A program made the translations under genes and the position numbers. Shown here piece after piece: positions 40,612 to 49,797 of a stretch of DNA of 55,349 nt; position 1 is the stretch's first letter; each line of letters begins with the position of its first letter. The stretch is from a virus. The stretch spans positions 1 to 55,349 of the IMG/VR virus record IMGVR_UViG_2124908035_000001, one strand, 5' to 3'. Below the pieces are notes generated by a model that saw nothing but the letters and a program-made list of their open reading frames with translations, was not told the DNA's origin and ran no database searches.

Positions 40612-41518
40612 CTTGAGCTTCGTTTTGGGCATCCTGTTGCTCTTCGGGTTTTTCGGCTCGAAACTTCAGGGCCAGCCCCTAACCACTGCGGTTCAGGTCA
40701 CCCCGGACTGCCTGCTGTACTTCGACTTCACCGACAACGGAAGTTCGCCGGCCTTCGACAACCGCTTCATCGGCTGCAAGACCTGGTACGTGGCGTACAC
40801 AAACACCGGGTTTCCTGCCCTGACATTAACATTTGAAGACGCCCCCGACAATGGCGGCGTAGCAGGGGCCTGGGTGGCCTTCGCCGGGACTGTGGTGGAG
40901 GGGGTCAATCCCAACGTGGCTCTCACCCAGGGGTCCACCATCATGTACGGTTACTACCCGTGGCAGAGGATCACCTTGACGGGGGCGGTGGCGGGCGCAG
41001 GGAGGAGGATAAGGGGGACCCTCTACGGGTACCGCCAGACACCTGTGGCGACGTTGATTGTGGGGCCGGCGGCCACGGTCACGGCTAACCAGGGCACCCC
41101 AGCCGTGCAGGCCAATAGGTGGCCGGTGCAACTAAGTGACGGGGTCAACCCGCAAGGGACCTTTACCAACCCCCTCTACACGACCCCCTCAACGGCCTGT
41201 ACCTTGTCGGCGGCCATTGAGCTGGCGCCGGCGGCGGTGGGGAGCAATCAGATTGTGGCCCTTACGGCCCTGAAGTCCATTCGGGTGTGCAGCATCAGTT
41301 TTGCCAACTCCGCGGCAGCGGATATTAAGCTGGTACAGGGGACTGGAGCCAACTGTGTGACTGGGCCAGCCAACATGACCGGGACCTACAGGAATGTGCT
41401 GTCGGCGGCCATAGGGACGCAACTAGACCCGTTGACTACGGGGGTGGCCCAGGCGCTGTGTCTGAATAGTTCGGCCGGGGTGAACATTGGGGGAGTTGTA
41501 CTCTATGAAAAATACTAA
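40598..41518 (+). CDS. Secreted beta-rich protein
   Basis: A 306-aa protein from ATG 40598 (GGAGGG in front). Signal peptide VNNLSFVLGILLLFGFFGS, cleavage near LQG-QP. The rest is Thr/Val/Gly-rich with possible beta repeats. It overlaps the spike gene by 14 bases. Possible fibre or surface protein; family not recognised. Confidence 0.65.
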   Translation: MRVNNLSFVLGILLLFGFFGSKLQGQPLTTAVQVTPDCLLYFDFTDNGSSPAFDNRFIGCKTWYVAYTNTGFPALTLTFEDAPDNGGVAGAWVAFAGTVVEGVNPNVALTQGSTIMYGYYPWQRITLTGAVAGAGRRIRGTLYGYRQTPVATLIVGPAATVTANQGTPAVQANRWPVQLSDGVNPQGTFTNPLYTTPSTACTLSAAIELAPAAVGSNQIVALTALKSIRVCSISFANSAAADIKLVQGTGANCVTGPANMTGTYRNVLSAAIGTQLDPLTTGVAQALCLNSSAGVNIGGVVLYEKY

Positions 41519-42812
41519 CCGATTTTTCCATCTAGCGTCCTTGTATCTGGCGTTGGTGGCCGTCTGCTTTGGGCAGGGGTTCATCCAGACCCCTCCGCCA
41601 TACTGGTACGTGGTTGCACCGCCTGGCGCCCTGGCGACCAGACCCCTCACCTGTACCGCCAACTTTCACGCCTTCGTTTGCAACGGGGCCGGATGCGGGA
41701 CGAACGGGGAGTACCACTACTGCACAGCCACAGACACCTGGACCGTCGGCGCATCAGGCGCGGCGGCCGGCTGGACCTACAACAGCGGCACCAACACGAT
41801 TACGGCGGTTGCGGGGGCCACGGTAAAGATCGGGACTACGGTATTTGGGACTGCGGGCGCAGCAAGCCCCATAGTGGGGATCGGCACAAGCCGTTTCATC
41901 CACAATTACGCCGACCCGACTGCCACTGGGGACAATACGTTTCTCGGAGTGAGCGCCGGAAATTTCACAATGAGTCCAGCGGGAGGCGCGGCGGGGCTGG
42001 CGTCTTTTAATACAGGGATCGGGGCTAACGCGCTTATCGCAAACACGACCGGCGCTGGACACACTGCGGTCGGGCACAACGCTCTCCGGTCAAATACGAT
42101 TGGGCAGGCTAACACCGGACTGGGGCAGCAAGTGCTTTACTCCAACACCATCGGGTCGAATAATACCGGAGTTGGGCTTGAGGCTTTGTACTCAAACGTG
42201 GATGGAGTCGGGAATGCAGCATTTGGCGAATCAGCGATGTATGCCAACTTGTCTGGCAGTTCCAACACGGCAGTTGGAATGTTTGCTGGGCACACCGAAA
42301 CTCCGGCAAACGCAAACACTACCGGAAGCAACAACACATGGGTTGGGAGCGAGTCGGGGCCAGGAGCCGTAACGCAATTCAACAACACCATCGGTATCGG
42401 GTATAGAAGCCACCCCACAGCCAGCAACCAAGCCGTATTTGGCAACTCCAGCATCACCAGTACCGTGCTCTACGGTAGCGCCGATCTGTATGGCACCGGA
42501 CCGATGTACGTTACCCACCCCGCCGCCGACACTGGCCAACTCAACGGCTATAAAATGACAGATGCTCTAGCTAATGAGGTTGCCCAGGTCACGACCAATA
42601 GCAACACGGGAGAAGTCAAGATCGGCGGCGTCAATGCTTCCTACTTCGTGAACATTTACAGCGGCAATGCCCTCGCTATAGGTATAACTACGGCTGGGGT
42701 AGTCAGTATCAGGCTGGGAGGGTCATCCAACACGGTCATGTGCTGGAAGGCGGATGGCATCACCCCCGGCTATGCCACGGTCGCAGAGATCACATCGGGG
42801 ACGTGTCACTGA
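41505..42812 (+). CDS. Secreted fibre-like protein with YadA-head-type repeats
   Basis: A 435-aa protein with a signal peptide (FFHLASLYLALVAVCFGQG). Residues about 150-310 repeat the pattern NTGxGxxALxxNTxGxxNT (NALIANTTGAGHTAVG, VLYSNTIGSNNTGVG), as in trimeric YadA-like head repeats that form beta rolls. Such proteins bind surfaces. An exported spike or adhesin. Confidence 0.7.
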   Translation: MKNTNRFFHLASLYLALVAVCFGQGFIQTPPPYWYVVAPPGALATRPLTCTANFHAFVCNGAGCGTNGEYHYCTATDTWTVGASGAAAGWTYNSGTNTITAVAGATVKIGTTVFGTAGAASPIVGIGTSRFIHNYADPTATGDNTFLGVSAGNFTMSPAGGAAGLASFNTGIGANALIANTTGAGHTAVGHNALRSNTIGQANTGLGQQVLYSNTIGSNNTGVGLEALYSNVDGVGNAAFGESAMYANLSGSSNTAVGMFAGHTETPANANTTGSNNTWVGSESGPGAVTQFNNTIGIGYRSHPTASNQAVFGNSSITSTVLYGSADLYGTGPMYVTHPAADTGQLNGYKMTDALANEVAQVTTNSNTGEVKIGGVNASYFVNIYSGNALAIGITTAGVVSIRLGGSSNTVMCWKADGITPGYATVAEITSGTCH

Positions 42813-42813
42813 C

Positions 42814-43089
42814 ATGCGAACCGCGCTTATCGTTCTCTTTTTGGCTCTGGCGGCAGGCGGGCAGGACAAGCCTGCCGGGCCGAAGATCACCTCCGAACTC
42901 CGGGAGGTCTACCAGCAGGCAAGGGCTGATCTTTCCGAGGCGCAACTGGCAGTAGTGCAGGCGCAGGCGCGGCTCAAGGCAGCGGTGGATGCGATGCAGG
43001 CGGTGTGCCCCTTGGCTCTCGACGCACAACAGCGGCCCGTGTGCGCGCCGCAAACGAAGGCCGAGGAACCGAAGCCGCAGGCACACTAA
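42814..43089 (+). CDS. Secreted coiled-coil protein
   Basis: A 91-aa protein with a signal peptide (ALIVLFLALAAGG) and a helix YQQARADLSEAQLAVVQAQA, then a Cys pair near the end. It resembles the protein at 44438. Function unknown. Confidence 0.6.
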   Translation: MRTALIVLFLALAAGGQDKPAGPKITSELREVYQQARADLSEAQLAVVQAQARLKAAVDAMQAVCPLALDAQQRPVCAPQTKAEEPKPQAH

Positions 43090-43153
43090 ATTTTGCAAAG
43101 TGTCCCTAAAAATGAAAGAGCGAATCCAACCCGAACCCGCCCTCAAGCGACCC

Positions 43154-44017
43154 TCAAACGAACGAGGGGCAGCAGCGGTGGTAGTCGGCTTTGATGTTCC
43201 GGCTGGACGGGTGCAGGTAGTAGTCCATCGTGGTCGAGATGAACGTATGGCCGAGAAGGGCTTGAATCGAGTAGATGTTCGCGCCGCGGTCCAGCATGGC
43301 CGTGGCGAGGCTGTGGCGGAACAGATGAGGCCAGATGCGTCCCTTGATGCCCGCCCGCGTGGCGGCCACCCGGAGGGTCTTCCGCACGTCCTGGGTTTGC
43401 ATCTGGTTGCCGTTGCGCCGCGTCACGAACAGGAAGTCATCCGACTGGCCCTTCCGCTCATGGAGGTAGTCCGTCAGAATTTCGATGCACTCGCCAGCCA
43501 GGGGCACGATGCGCCCGTGCTCACACTTGCCCTCCTGAATGGTCAGGTTGGCCTGGCCGAGCGCAACGTCACAGACCTTCAGATTGACGAACTCATTGTT
43601 ACGGATTCCAGTGTACGCGAACAGCATGAGCATGGCGCGCTCCCTCATGTCTCGCGCTCCGGCAATTATCAGGGCAATCTTGCCCTCGGAGAGGATCTTG
43701 ATTTCGGCGGAGATCGGCCGTCGTGGGCGCTGGAAGCGAATGGGCTTCCCCTGGAAGTCCATGAACTGCTCCATGCTTCGCAGGCAGTTCACGAGATGGG
43801 CGTAGGAGCATTTCTTTCGGCGCATGTCCGCGATGAAGCGGTCGGTTTCATCGGACGAGGGGTCCGCTCCGATCTGGGCAATCATCCGGCGGGTGTAGCC
43901 GAGTACAAGCTCGATGCTGCTGGCGGCCATGCCACGGCGGGCAAAGAGCCAATTTGCAAAGCGGTCAAGAAGTTCTTTGGTTTCGTCAGAAACTGGGGTA
44001 ATCTGAATGGTAGCCAT
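43154..44017 (-). CDS. Tyrosine recombinase (integrase)
   Basis: A 287-aa enzyme starting at ATG 44017 with GGAGG in front. The N-terminal core-binding domain (about 10-95) precedes the catalytic domain: Arg139 (TGIRNNEF), His231-x-x-Arg234 (HLFRHSLAT), His257 (LLGHTF) and probable Tyr266 (MDYYLH). XerC/D-like length. It may integrate the element or resolve dimers. The attachment site was not identified. Confidence 0.9.
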   Translation of the reverse strand: MATIQITPVSDETKELLDRFANWLFARRGMAASSIELVLGYTRRMIAQIGADPSSDETDRFIADMRRKKCSYAHLVNCLRSMEQFMDFQGKPIRFQRPRRPISAEIKILSEGKIALIIAGARDMRERAMLMLFAYTGIRNNEFVNLKVCDVALGQANLTIQEGKCEHGRIVPLAGECIEILTDYLHERKGQSDDFLFVTRRNGNQMQTQDVRKTLRVAATRAGIKGRIWPHLFRHSLATAMLDRGANIYSIQALLGHTFISTTMDYYLHPSSRNIKADYHRCCPSFV

Positions 44018-44162
44018 GCTTGCGCCCTCCACGGCGCGACTTGGTCAGGGCTGGGAGTGGCGCATCGAACGCCCTTCCAGCCTGTTTCTATTGTACCCCA
44101 AAAACCAGAATTCAGGTACTTATAAGATTGCTCAGCATGCCCGGAACAATGAAGAGAAAACA

Positions 44163-44441
44163 ATGAAGATCAACCTGGCAATCCTCGGAACGCTCCTCGC
44201 CATCGGCGGTCTCGTCTGGCAGGGATCGGCCAAGCTCACCAGGATGGAGTTGGCGCTCGAAGGTGTCCCGGATTTGAAAGCCCAGGTTCAAAAACTCCGT
44301 GAGACGGTGATTGTGCTCGTAGCCCACGACCGGGAGAGCACAATCGTACAACGGTCCCACGTGCAGAGTTGGTTGGACGAAACCGTTGCGGTGGACAAAA
44401 GCCGCCGCCTGAGTGGGATAGTTCTCACAGAGAAAAAATGA
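44163..44441 (+). CDS. Membrane-anchored coiled-coil protein
   Basis: A 92-aa protein with an N-terminal membrane helix (LAILGTLLAIGGLVWQ) and a coiled-coil-like segment (DLKAQVQKLRETVIVLV), similar in layout to phage spanin or lysis-accessory proteins. Coupled by ATGA to the next gene. Confidence 0.55.
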   Translation: MKINLAILGTLLAIGGLVWQGSAKLTRMELALEGVPDLKAQVQKLRETVIVLVAHDRESTIVQRSHVQSWLDETVAVDKSRRLSGIVLTEKK

Positions 44442-44836
44442 GCTACGATAGACCCATGCGAACACTTTACAAAGGTATCCTGCTGATCCTTCTGGGGTGT
44501 GCCTTGTTTGCCGCCGATCCGCCCGTGCCAACAAATCCGCCGCTTGTCAACACCACCGGCTTCTCGGCCCTGGTCTCTCGGGACAAGCTCCAAATACGGG
44601 ACATCCAGTTGGCTATAGCCCAGGCTCACATCACTCGGCTTCAGGCTGAGGCTCAGATAAAGTCTTTGGAATCCCAGTTGAATCAGACCATTGAAGACCT
44701 GAAGGTGCAGTACTCCTGCCAGACATGCACCCTGAACGCCGACTTTACGTGGACGAAGCCGGAGCCTCTCAAGGCCCCGGAGTCCGCAGCAGCACCCGCT
44801 CCCCAGAAGGACGGGCCAAATCCAACCAAGGAGTAG
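44438..44836 (+). CDS. Secreted coiled-coil protein
   Basis: A 132-aa protein with an N-terminal hydrophobic segment (GILLILLGCALFAADP; LLGC could be a lipobox), a helix (QLAIAQAHITRLQAEAQIKSLESQ) and a CQTC motif. Start at ATG 44438 or 44456. Function unknown, possibly cell-envelope acting. Confidence 0.6.
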   Translation: MSYDRPMRTLYKGILLILLGCALFAADPPVPTNPPLVNTTGFSALVSRDKLQIRDIQLAIAQAHITRLQAEAQIKSLESQLNQTIEDLKVQYSCQTCTLNADFTWTKPEPLKAPESAAAPAPQKDGPNPTKE

Positions 44837-44840
44837 CACC

Positions 44841-46130
44841 ATGAAACGAGCAGTCTCAATTGCAATCTTGTTGGCCCTTTTGACGGTCGTAGTGCCAGTG
44901 GCCGGATGGGGGCAACAGGTTCAAGCCAACCAGTACATCATCACAGCACCCCCGGTAAGCCCGCTTGCCGGCGTCTCAGGACGCGCAACCGGCACGCTCG
45001 GAGGCACTACCCTCTACTATTGGGTGGTTGCACGCTACCCGGCGGGAGTCTCCATTCAGACAGGACCGGCAGTGGTCAGGCAGACGCAAGGAATCGCCGG
45101 CTTGGGAGCAAATCCCGTCATTCTCAACTGGACGGCGGCCGCCGGCGCGACCGGCTACGACGTGATTCGGTTGACCACGGCCCAATGGCCGCCTACCAGT
45201 ACATGTGCCAATTGCGTGGTGAGCAGCAATCAGGCGGGCATCACGTTCACGGACAACACAGGAGCAAGCGTTGTCACCTGGCCCACGGCCGGAACGGTAT
45301 TCTCCAGCCCAGCCATTCTGCGGGCGGTCGTCAACAACCGGGATGACAACTACCCCTACATTATGTGGAACGGAGAGTACCACATCGTTCCAGTTCGCAG
45401 CACCAACGCCTACGCCTATTTGTACGGAATTGGCGGTCTAATGACCGGAGGCGCGGCCCAGAAGACCTACGCTTTGGGAATCACCGTAACCCGGCCCGAC
45501 ACAGCCATAGCGACGGGCGACTCGAACGATGCCCTCATCAAGGGGGCCTATTCCAACTACGCCAAAAACGACGCTAGCTTCATCATTCGCGGCATAAACA
45601 CGGTGGTGACAAACCGCTCCCCCGGCACGCTGGGGATGCTCGATAACCTCATCAGTGTTGCCAATCGATCCGGAGCCACCAGCCCCATTGTGAACGGCCT
45701 CACGGTGAACGCGGAGAATTACGGCGTGAACGCCACCCAGCACTCGGGTGTTGACGTTGGTTTGAAGAACGAAGCGGCCAAAGCCACTTTGGAGTTCGGA
45801 TACCGTGTCCGAAACCTGAACAATTCGATCGCCGGCCCGTCCGACGCCGCCTTCCTCGTGGGAGAACCTTCTCTCGCAAACACCGGCTGGAACTTCATCT
45901 TGGACGCCAACGGGGTTAAGAGTCCGACGCACGCCTTTGCCCGGCTCCAGAATGGCGCGGTGGTCTACTACGGAACCCAGGTCACTCGTGACACCGTGAG
46001 AAGCGAAGTGGGCACGGCCGGTACCATCGGATCGCTGTACTCATCCTCGGGCGGCAAGTTGTATCTGAAAGTGGCCAATGCCAACGGCACGACCGATTGG
46101 CAACTGGTCACGGCCACGGCGGCAGACTAG
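44841..46130 (+). CDS. Secreted fibre-like protein
   Basis: A 429-aa protein with a signal peptide (VSIAILLALLTVVVPVAGWG). An N-terminal Ig/fibronectin-like domain (YYWVVARYPAG, GATGYDVIRLT) is followed by a long Asn/Gly/Ala-rich beta region and a C-terminus (GKLYLKVANANGTTDWQLV) like the ends of phage fibre proteins. Confidence 0.65.
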   Translation: MKRAVSIAILLALLTVVVPVAGWGQQVQANQYIITAPPVSPLAGVSGRATGTLGGTTLYYWVVARYPAGVSIQTGPAVVRQTQGIAGLGANPVILNWTAAAGATGYDVIRLTTAQWPPTSTCANCVVSSNQAGITFTDNTGASVVTWPTAGTVFSSPAILRAVVNNRDDNYPYIMWNGEYHIVPVRSTNAYAYLYGIGGLMTGGAAQKTYALGITVTRPDTAIATGDSNDALIKGAYSNYAKNDASFIIRGINTVVTNRSPGTLGMLDNLISVANRSGATSPIVNGLTVNAENYGVNATQHSGVDVGLKNEAAKATLEFGYRVRNLNNSIAGPSDAAFLVGEPSLANTGWNFILDANGVKSPTHAFARLQNGAVVYYGTQVTRDTVRSEVGTAGTIGSLYSSSGGKLYLKVANANGTTDWQLVTATAAD

Positions 46131-46211
46131 CAGGCGGGGACAGTTCAGTTATTTGCTACGTCCGCTCCGAAACTGGAGACGGACGGACTCTTGAGCAAAA
46201 GGATATTGACT

Positions 46212-46553
46212 ATGACCATTGGGGAACTAATCTCCATCGCGTCTGTCGCTTTTGGGATTGGGAGTGGAGGAGTAGCCCTTTACATCCGATCCAAAATTTC
46301 CGAGACTATTATTTCAAGACTAAACGGGAGGTACGTGGGCAGCGGGATCTGCGCGGAGCGCCATCTAGCTTTGACGGCACAACTCTCCAGAATGGAACAC
46401 AGGTCGGACCAATTCACCAACGAAATGCGAAACAGTTTTAGCTCTCTACAAACCCGCCTGTTCGCTGCACAGGTAAACCGCGACGACATCGTGCGGGAGC
46501 AGATTGTGAGAGAGCACCGAGTAGAAGATCAATATGGAGAAAGATCCGGTTAG
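46212..46553 (+). CDS. Membrane-anchored helical protein (holin/spanin-like layout)
   Basis: A 113-aa protein from ATG 46212 (AAAGGA upstream). One helix (ISIASVAFGIGSGGVALYI) then charged helices (LTAQLSRMEHRSDQFTNE). The role is inferred from layout only. Confidence 0.55.
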   Translation: MTIGELISIASVAFGIGSGGVALYIRSKISETIISRLNGRYVGSGICAERHLALTAQLSRMEHRSDQFTNEMRNSFSSLQTRLFAAQVNRDDIVREQIVREHRVEDQYGERSG

Positions 46554-46572
46554 CAGATAAAGAAAGGAACCA

Positions 46573-47193
46573 ATGGAACCAGCACCAGCAATCAGTTTAG
46601 CCACCCCGGCAGACTATGTGGAGTTCGACGCCTACACGGCCGCTGTCGTGGCAGAGATCAAGGCGCAAGGCTTCGCGGCCCTTACGGCCAAAGAGAACTT
46701 GGGCGACAAGGTCACGGCATCTGGCTACGATACTTCGCCCGGGATTGCCTTCAACCCCTACGCCTGGTCGGTGAACATCCCGACGTTGAATGTGGGCGTG
46801 CAACTTTACGTCGACACCTACAAGGACTTCGCAGCTGGCGATCCGATACGCGAGGCCCAGCGGCGCATCGAATTGGCTGGCGGCGTACTAAAGCCGGTTG
46901 TGGCTCCCCCGACCCCGCCCGCTGCTTCGGACGCCTGGCGCAACCTGCCCATCGGAACCGCAGTCACAATCGATGGCGTGAACTATGTTATCGAAGACAT
47001 CGGCGGTTGCGGGCCTACGCCGTGCAGGCGGAAGTCTGCCCCTGTTGCGGACCCCTCCCCAGATACCCCGACTGTTGCAGGGGAGCGCGCCGCCAGCGTG
47101 AAGTACGCCACGGGTGTCCTCTTCATGGACGCCAACGAAGATGTCCAGGCATCCTGGAAGGCATATCTGGCGTGGCTGTCGAAGAGGCCCTAA
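46573..47193 (+). CDS. Soluble paralogue of the 25772 membrane protein
   Basis: A 206-aa protein. Residues 10-95 (PADYVEFDAYTAAVVAEIKA, SGYDTSPGIAFNPYAW, KDFAAGDP) match the 25772 protein closely. The C-terminal half differs and lacks the membrane helix. The shared domain is unnamed. AAAGGAA precedes ATG 46573. Confidence 0.7.
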   Translation: MEPAPAISLATPADYVEFDAYTAAVVAEIKAQGFAALTAKENLGDKVTASGYDTSPGIAFNPYAWSVNIPTLNVGVQLYVDTYKDFAAGDPIREAQRRIELAGGVLKPVVAPPTPPAASDAWRNLPIGTAVTIDGVNYVIEDIGGCGPTPCRRKSAPVADPSPDTPTVAGERAASVKYATGVLFMDANEDVQASWKAYLAWLSKRP

Positions 47194-47199
47194 CCCGCC

Positions 47200-47643
47200 A
47201 TGCGAAATACCACAACGATCACAGCGCCAGCGCTTCTCGTGTTGGCGCTCGTGTTGGGTGGCTGCATCAAGCCCGGCATAAGCACCCCAACGCCACCACA
47301 GATTCAAACGGCGAACACCAGCAACATGATTGCCCAATCCGTGAAAGCTTCGGCGGACCTGCTCATCTCCGCTCGAGAGAACGGAAAGCTATCGCAGGAG
47401 AGCTTCATGGCGGCCGACGCCGTTATCAGGGTCATGGTGGACACAGGCAAGAAGATCAATGCCGAACTTCGCTCCACGACAGATCCATGGACCGTGCAGA
47501 AAAGCAAGGTTCTGACAATCGTTGTCAGTTCGGGATTGCAAGCGGCGATCCTTAAACTTCTACCCGAACCGAAGGCCATCATGCAATTGACCATCGCCAT
47601 GTTCAACGAAATCTCTCTGGGTGTAGGAGGCCCAACTTTATGA
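47200..47643 (+). CDS. Lipoprotein
   Basis: A 147-aa protein with a clear lipobox (LALVLGGC, Cys about residue 22), so probably lipid-modified and membrane-attached. The rest is helical. Function unknown; it sits among lysis-type genes. Confidence 0.7.
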   Translation: MRNTTTITAPALLVLALVLGGCIKPGISTPTPPQIQTANTSNMIAQSVKASADLLISARENGKLSQESFMAADAVIRVMVDTGKKINAELRSTTDPWTVQKSKVLTIVVSSGLQAAILKLLPEPKAIMQLTIAMFNEISLGVGGPTL

Positions 47644-47861
47644 ACCCCTGGTTCGCAATCGCAGCAACAGCCATCCCGGAGGTACGGGCCATCGTCGTAG
47701 CGCTTTTGGCCTTTCGGAAGAAGTACCCCGACATCACCCCGGAGCAGATTCAAGCCGTGGTGATTGATATGACGTTGAACGCGGACGGCGCATACGACGC
47801 CGCTGTGTCGGCCCTCGACGCCTACGAAAAGGCGCATCCGCCGACAACGCCAACCCCGTGA
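47640..47861 (+). CDS. Small helical protein
   Basis: A 73-aa protein with an N-terminal hydrophobic helix (FAIAATAIPEVRAIVVALL) and an acidic helical body. 4-base overlaps at both ends. Confidence 0.6.
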   Translation: MNPWFAIAATAIPEVRAIVVALLAFRKKYPDITPEQIQAVVIDMTLNADGAYDAAVSALDAYEKAHPPTTPTP

Positions 47862-48049
47862 AGACCCCATACATTCCGGGGATTCTCTGCAAGATTCTGG
47901 GCCACGGATGGAGGGAGGCGAAGCCCTCCATCTGGGTCTTGAGAGGGCAGCGGTATCGCGTGTGCGACCGTTGCCGTGCGTGCCAGGTGTTCGATGCCGG
48001 AATAGCCGAGTGGCGGCCTAAGACTCCGGCGGATGAAGGGCCCAAATAG
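47858..48049 (+). CDS. Small Cys-motif protein
   Basis: A 63-aa protein from GTG 47858. CKILGHGW and CDRCRACQVF resemble small zinc-binding phage proteins. Function unknown. Confidence 0.6.
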   Translation: MKTPYIPGILCKILGHGWREAKPSIWVLRGQRYRVCDRCRACQVFDAGIAEWRPKTPADEGPK

Positions 48050-48057
48050 GTGAGCAC

Positions 48058-48390
48058 ATGATGAAGAGCGAAAACTGGATTATCGTAGAGTTTGCGGCGG
48101 CCCTGTTCATTCTCGGATTTGTGAGCTTCTTCAAGGTACCGGCCTACGAAAGAGGCGTCTGGTTTGTAGCTGGAGCCTTCTCTGTGGCCTTGACCGCGAT
48201 CATGAGCTACAAGTTCGGCAAGAACATGCCCCAGCAGAGCACGGACGCGAAGCCGGGGCAGACCTCACAGACTGAGAGCACAATCAAGACCACCCCTGAC
48301 CCGCCAGCGACGCCGGCAACCCCGGCCGCTCCCACAACTCCTACGCTCCCGGCTCCTACAACCCCGGCAGAGACGGCACTCCTCCACTAA
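48058..48390 (+). CDS. Holin-like two-helix membrane protein
   Basis: A 110-aa protein with two membrane helices (IIVEFAAALFILGFVSFF; VWFVAGAFSVALTAIMSY) and a long Pro/Thr tail. It lies just upstream of the peptidase gene, the usual place of a holin, but the family is not recognised. Confidence 0.6.
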   Translation: MMKSENWIIVEFAAALFILGFVSFFKVPAYERGVWFVAGAFSVALTAIMSYKFGKNMPQQSTDAKPGQTSQTESTIKTTPDPPATPATPAAPTTPTLPAPTTPAETALLH

Positions 48391-48401
48391 GGTAAACTGT
48401 T

Positions 48402-48932
48402 ATGAAGCTCTCGGACAATTTCGACTCGAACGAATTCCGATGCCCTTGCAAGGCGTGTACCGGGATCGAGTCGATTGTGGCGCCCGAACTGATTGAGAAC
48501 CTGGAGAAACTGAGAGCGCTCCTCAATGCCGACATCAAGCCAGGCGAAAAGGAACACGGGCTCACGGTCACAAGCGGATGTCGCTGTCCCGACCACAATA
48601 AGAAGGAAGGCGGCGCCACCAGCAGCCGCCACCTGTACGATCCGACCACGGGCAAGGCCGGCCAAGCCGCGGACATATTCTGTACCACGAGACCGACGCG
48701 GGAGGTTTACCAGGCCGCCCTCACCATCCCAGGGTTCAAAGGCATCGGTCTCGCTCCACCCCAGATGGCCATCCCGCCGGATCCGTCGACGCACAAGCCA
48801 GGCCGGCCGGCTCTTCCGGGTTACGTGCATGTGGATGTTCGCCCTGATCTGCTCCGGTCTCAATGGGGCTATGACGACTCAGGAGCCGTGGTGGCACTTG
48901 CAACCGTCCTGCCACGAGATTGGACCGTGTGA
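48402..48932 (+). CDS. M15-type peptidase (endolysin)
   Basis: A 176-aa enzyme of the peptidase M15 type: VTSGCRCPDHN, SRHLYDPTTGKAGQAADI (His and Asp zinc ligands) and GYVHVDVR (third ligand). CPCKAC near the N-terminus is an extra Cys cluster. Such enzymes cleave peptidoglycan crosslinks. No signal peptide, so release would need a holin or virion delivery. Confidence 0.85.
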   Translation: MKLSDNFDSNEFRCPCKACTGIESIVAPELIENLEKLRALLNADIKPGEKEHGLTVTSGCRCPDHNKKEGGATSSRHLYDPTTGKAGQAADIFCTTRPTREVYQAALTIPGFKGIGLAPPQMAIPPDPSTHKPGRPALPGYVHVDVRPDLLRSQWGYDDSGAVVALATVLPRDWTV

Positions 48933-48933
48933 A

Positions 48934-49428
48934 ATGGCAACCACCCTCGCAACCCTGATCGCGCGTATGGAAGGGTGGGGAATACCCAACGTCTGGGCCA
49001 CTCTCAATAACAACCCCGGAAACCTCCGCAACGTGGGGCAGACGGGGGCTGTAGGCACCAACGGGGGCTACGCGGTCTTCAGTTCGCCAGAGGCCGGCTG
49101 GACGGCCCTGGAGAAGCAGCTACAGTACAATGCCAACCGCGGAGACACAGTTCAAACCTTCATCACTTCGTATGCCCCCCCGAGCGAGAATGACACTGGG
49201 AACTACCTCAACTTCCTGACATCAGGACTCGGAGTGCCGGCTTCAACTCCGCTCTCTCAAGTCCTTGGAACCGATCAGGTGTCAGAGAGCGGCACCAGCG
49301 GAATCGTTCCGGCTCCGTCGAGTTACGACGTGGCATCCATGTTCCCGGATCTCTCCGGAGTTTCGATGTGGGTTTGGATTGCAGCCGCAGGAGGTATTGG
49401 GCTCCTCTTGTTCCTCAAAAGGGATTGA
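48934..49428 (+). CDS. Tail-anchored lytic-transglycosylase-like protein
   Basis: A 164-aa protein. ARMEGWGIPNVWATLNNNPG, then NLRNVGQTG and FSSPEAGWTALEKQL, resemble structural lysozyme-like domains of phages. One C-terminal membrane helix (WVWIAAAGGIGLLLFLKRD) makes it a membrane-bound wall enzyme, as membrane-containing phages use for entry. Start at ATG 48934; an earlier in-frame stretch overlaps the peptidase. Confidence 0.7.
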   Translation: MATTLATLIARMEGWGIPNVWATLNNNPGNLRNVGQTGAVGTNGGYAVFSSPEAGWTALEKQLQYNANRGDTVQTFITSYAPPSENDTGNYLNFLTSGLGVPASTPLSQVLGTDQVSESGTSGIVPAPSSYDVASMFPDLSGVSMWVWIAAAGGIGLLLFLKRD

Positions 49429-49453
49429 CACGGTTTCATCCATTTGATATTCT
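49425..49453 (+). promoter_or_regulatory. Promoter of the tRNA cluster
   Basis: TTGACA (49425-49430), N17, TATTCT (49448-49453), beginning at the stop of the preceding gene. A GGGGCGG/CCGCCCC hairpin lies in the 140-base leader. No gene seen before the tRNAs. Confidence 0.7.
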
Positions 49454-49592
49454 GAATCTGACCTAGATGGGCTTCCAGCTTGCTCGGTTCTCCGCGGGGC
49501 GGAAGGAAATGGCACCGGCCGCCCCAACAACATTATGCGCTTCCAAGCCGCTTTCGCCTCTCGTCACTGTCCCTCATCACGGTAGTTCTCAC

Positions 49593-49666
49593 GCATCGCA
49601 AGCCAATCGGTAAGGCGTAGGATTGCAACCCCTATGTGCGCGGTTCGACTCCGCGGCGATGCTCCA
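49593..49666 (+). tRNA. tRNA-Cys (GCA)
   Basis: Acceptor GCATCGC/GCGATGC, D stem GCC/GGC, anticodon loop TTGCAAC with anticodon GCA, T arm CGCGG-TTCGACT-CCGCG, discriminator T as expected for Cys, and encoded CCA. The last pair of the anticodon stem is A-C. Confidence 0.85.
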
Positions 49667-49667
49667 C

Positions 49668-49753
49668 GGAGGGCGCCGCTGAATGGTCGGCAATCCGGTC
49701 CGAACCCGGAGGTACGTGAAAGCGTAGGGGTTCGATTCCTCCGCCCTCCCCCA
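49668..49753 (+). tRNA. tRNA-Ser (CGA), unusual
   Basis: Acceptor GGAGGGC/GCCCTCC, anticodon stem TCCGG/CCGGA with loop TCCGAAC (anticodon CGA), long variable arm with stem TACG/CGTA as in tRNA-Ser, and T loop TTCGATT. Encoded CCA follows discriminator C. Oddities: C instead of T at position 33, a D arm that fits only with one base missing, and a non-G discriminator. It may have an altered function or be decaying. Confidence 0.65.
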
Positions 49754-49797
49754 ACTTTCCTCTTGAATCTGATCGCATGTGGTGGTACGCTGTCCTC

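Noticed and set aside
44018-44110. Leftward promoter for the integrase using TACAAT near 44093
   Set aside because: The -10 box is good but the base run 17 bases upstream (TACCTG) is a poor -35 box, so it was not listed.
42989-44125. 378-codon plus-strand frame over the integrase
   Set aside because: It is antisense to the integrase, whose catalytic residues are all present, and has no motif of its own.
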